Shown: one piece after another, positions 4,864 through 5,319 of the stretch
How positions within the stretch are numbered: position 1 is the stretch's first letter
Layout of the letters: each line of letters opens with the position of its first letter
Assembly (NCBI GenBank): GCA_955651735.1
Contig: CATPAM010000324.1
Coordinates: 1-5,319, forward strand
DNA: 5,319 nt
Source of the DNA: Candidatus Acidiferrales bacterium
Lineage (GTDB): Bacteria; Acidobacteriota; Terriglobia; Acidiferrales; UBA7541
Reading direction: 5' to 3'
Position numbers and translations under genes: made by a program
The notes under the pieces: generated by a model
Database searches by the model: none
Told to the model about the DNA's origin: nothing
What the model saw: only the letters and a program-made list of their open reading frames with translations

Positions 4864-5319
4864 CTACGGCCGTGAAGCCAACTTTTCCAACGTTGGGAAC
4901 GACGCGGCAACCGTGAACGAGCGTTCCGCGACCGTCGTGCCACCCTGGATAGCCGGCGCCAGCATCGCGATCGCCCGGCCCGCGTTGGGCGGCACAATCA
5001 CCGTTGCGGTCAGCGAACCCTTGCGCACCCACGATTGCCCCGTCTTGGGTAAGCCGTCCACTCCCGTGAAAGGCAACCGCAGCCAATGTTCTCTTTCGGA
5101 TTCCTCTCCGACATCCTGGAAAGCCATTCGCGCGCCCATGGCCATGGCGTCATTTTGCGCGCCGATCAGCTGAATGCTCACCTTATGCGCAATATTCAAC
5201 TTCAACCAGGAGGTCATGCTCTTGTACGCGCTCTCTTCCGTCCATTGTCCACGGAGCGCGGTCACTTGAATGTCCGATCGCAGAGCCGTCTGCATGCCGA
5301 TGGCGCGGTCCTTCGCAGC
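4864..5319 (-). CDS. Periplasmic sugar-binding protein, C-terminal part (5' end beyond window)
   Basis: The frame is open from the right edge to TAG at 4864, giving 151 residues of C-terminal sequence; the true start lies outside, and the ATG at 5295 is internal. The segment reads like the second lobe of a LacI/ribose-type periplasmic binding protein (Peripla_BP_4 class): a WTEESAYKSMTSWL helix at about 27-39, the hinge and ligand-side SIQLIGAQNDAMAMGARMAF at 48-67, GVDGLPKTGQSWVRKG at 86-101, then LTATVIVPPNAGRAIAML at 103-120. Such proteins bind a monosaccharide or related ligand outside the membrane for an ABC importer or for a sensor. The signal peptide, permease and ATPase genes would be outside the window. 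A LacI-type repressor core is the main alternative; without the N-terminus this cannot be excluded. It is on the same strand as the sigma gene, 169 bases upstream of it. Confidence 0.8.
   Translation of the reverse strand, partial: AAKDRAIGMQTALRSDIQVTALRGQWTEESAYKSMTSWLKLNIAHKVSIQLIGAQNDAMAMGARMAFQDVGEESEREHWLRLPFTGVDGLPKTGQSWVRKGSLTATVIVPPNAGRAIAMLAPAIQGGTTVAERSFTVAASFPTLEKLASRP

Overview
The window looks like chromosomal DNA from a soil-type bacterium of moderate to high GC, most plausibly an acidobacterium. That placement rests on recalled resemblance only: an ExeA-type ATPase opening with MYKTFFGLRENPF, a Crp/Fnr regulator ending in a TRSRV-x3-FMNKFKKLG helix-turn-helix, and a sugar-binding protein with an NDAMAMGA segment. 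No marker gene is present to prove it.

Layout. From 1 to 1598 (minus strand, running off the left edge) lies a long AAA+ ATPase of the ExeA/general secretion pathway protein A type with a long low-complexity C-terminal tail. A 174-base intergenic region separates it from a divergent plus-strand ORF (1773-2591) whose head I do not recognise. The back half of that ORF is a second copy of the ATPase tail. At the DNA level this is a 435-base inverted repeat (261-695 against 2019-2453), aligned without gaps, about 86% identical in bases and about 75% in residues by hand count. About 300 bases with no supported gene follow, then a Crp/Fnr-family regulator (2899-3588, plus). A 374-base convergent intergenic region leads to a minus-strand pair: an ECF-type sigma-70 factor (3963-4694) and, 169 bases upstream of it, the C-terminal part of a periplasmic sugar-binding protein (4864 to the right edge).

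The most interesting part is 1-2591. Two different protein heads are transcribed away from a shared control region, and both read in the same codon phase into mirrored copies of one tail. Recombination between the copies would invert the 1.3 kb between them and exchange the tails without breaking either frame. Whether this is an active switch, a diversifying tail family or simply an old duplication cannot be decided from one sequence.

The right part (3963 onward) is visibly richer in GC (about 65% in sampled 60-base lines) than the ATPase/duplicate region (about 47% in sampled lines), so the left part may be accessory DNA. The genes on the two sides have no obvious functional link beyond the presence of two regulators.
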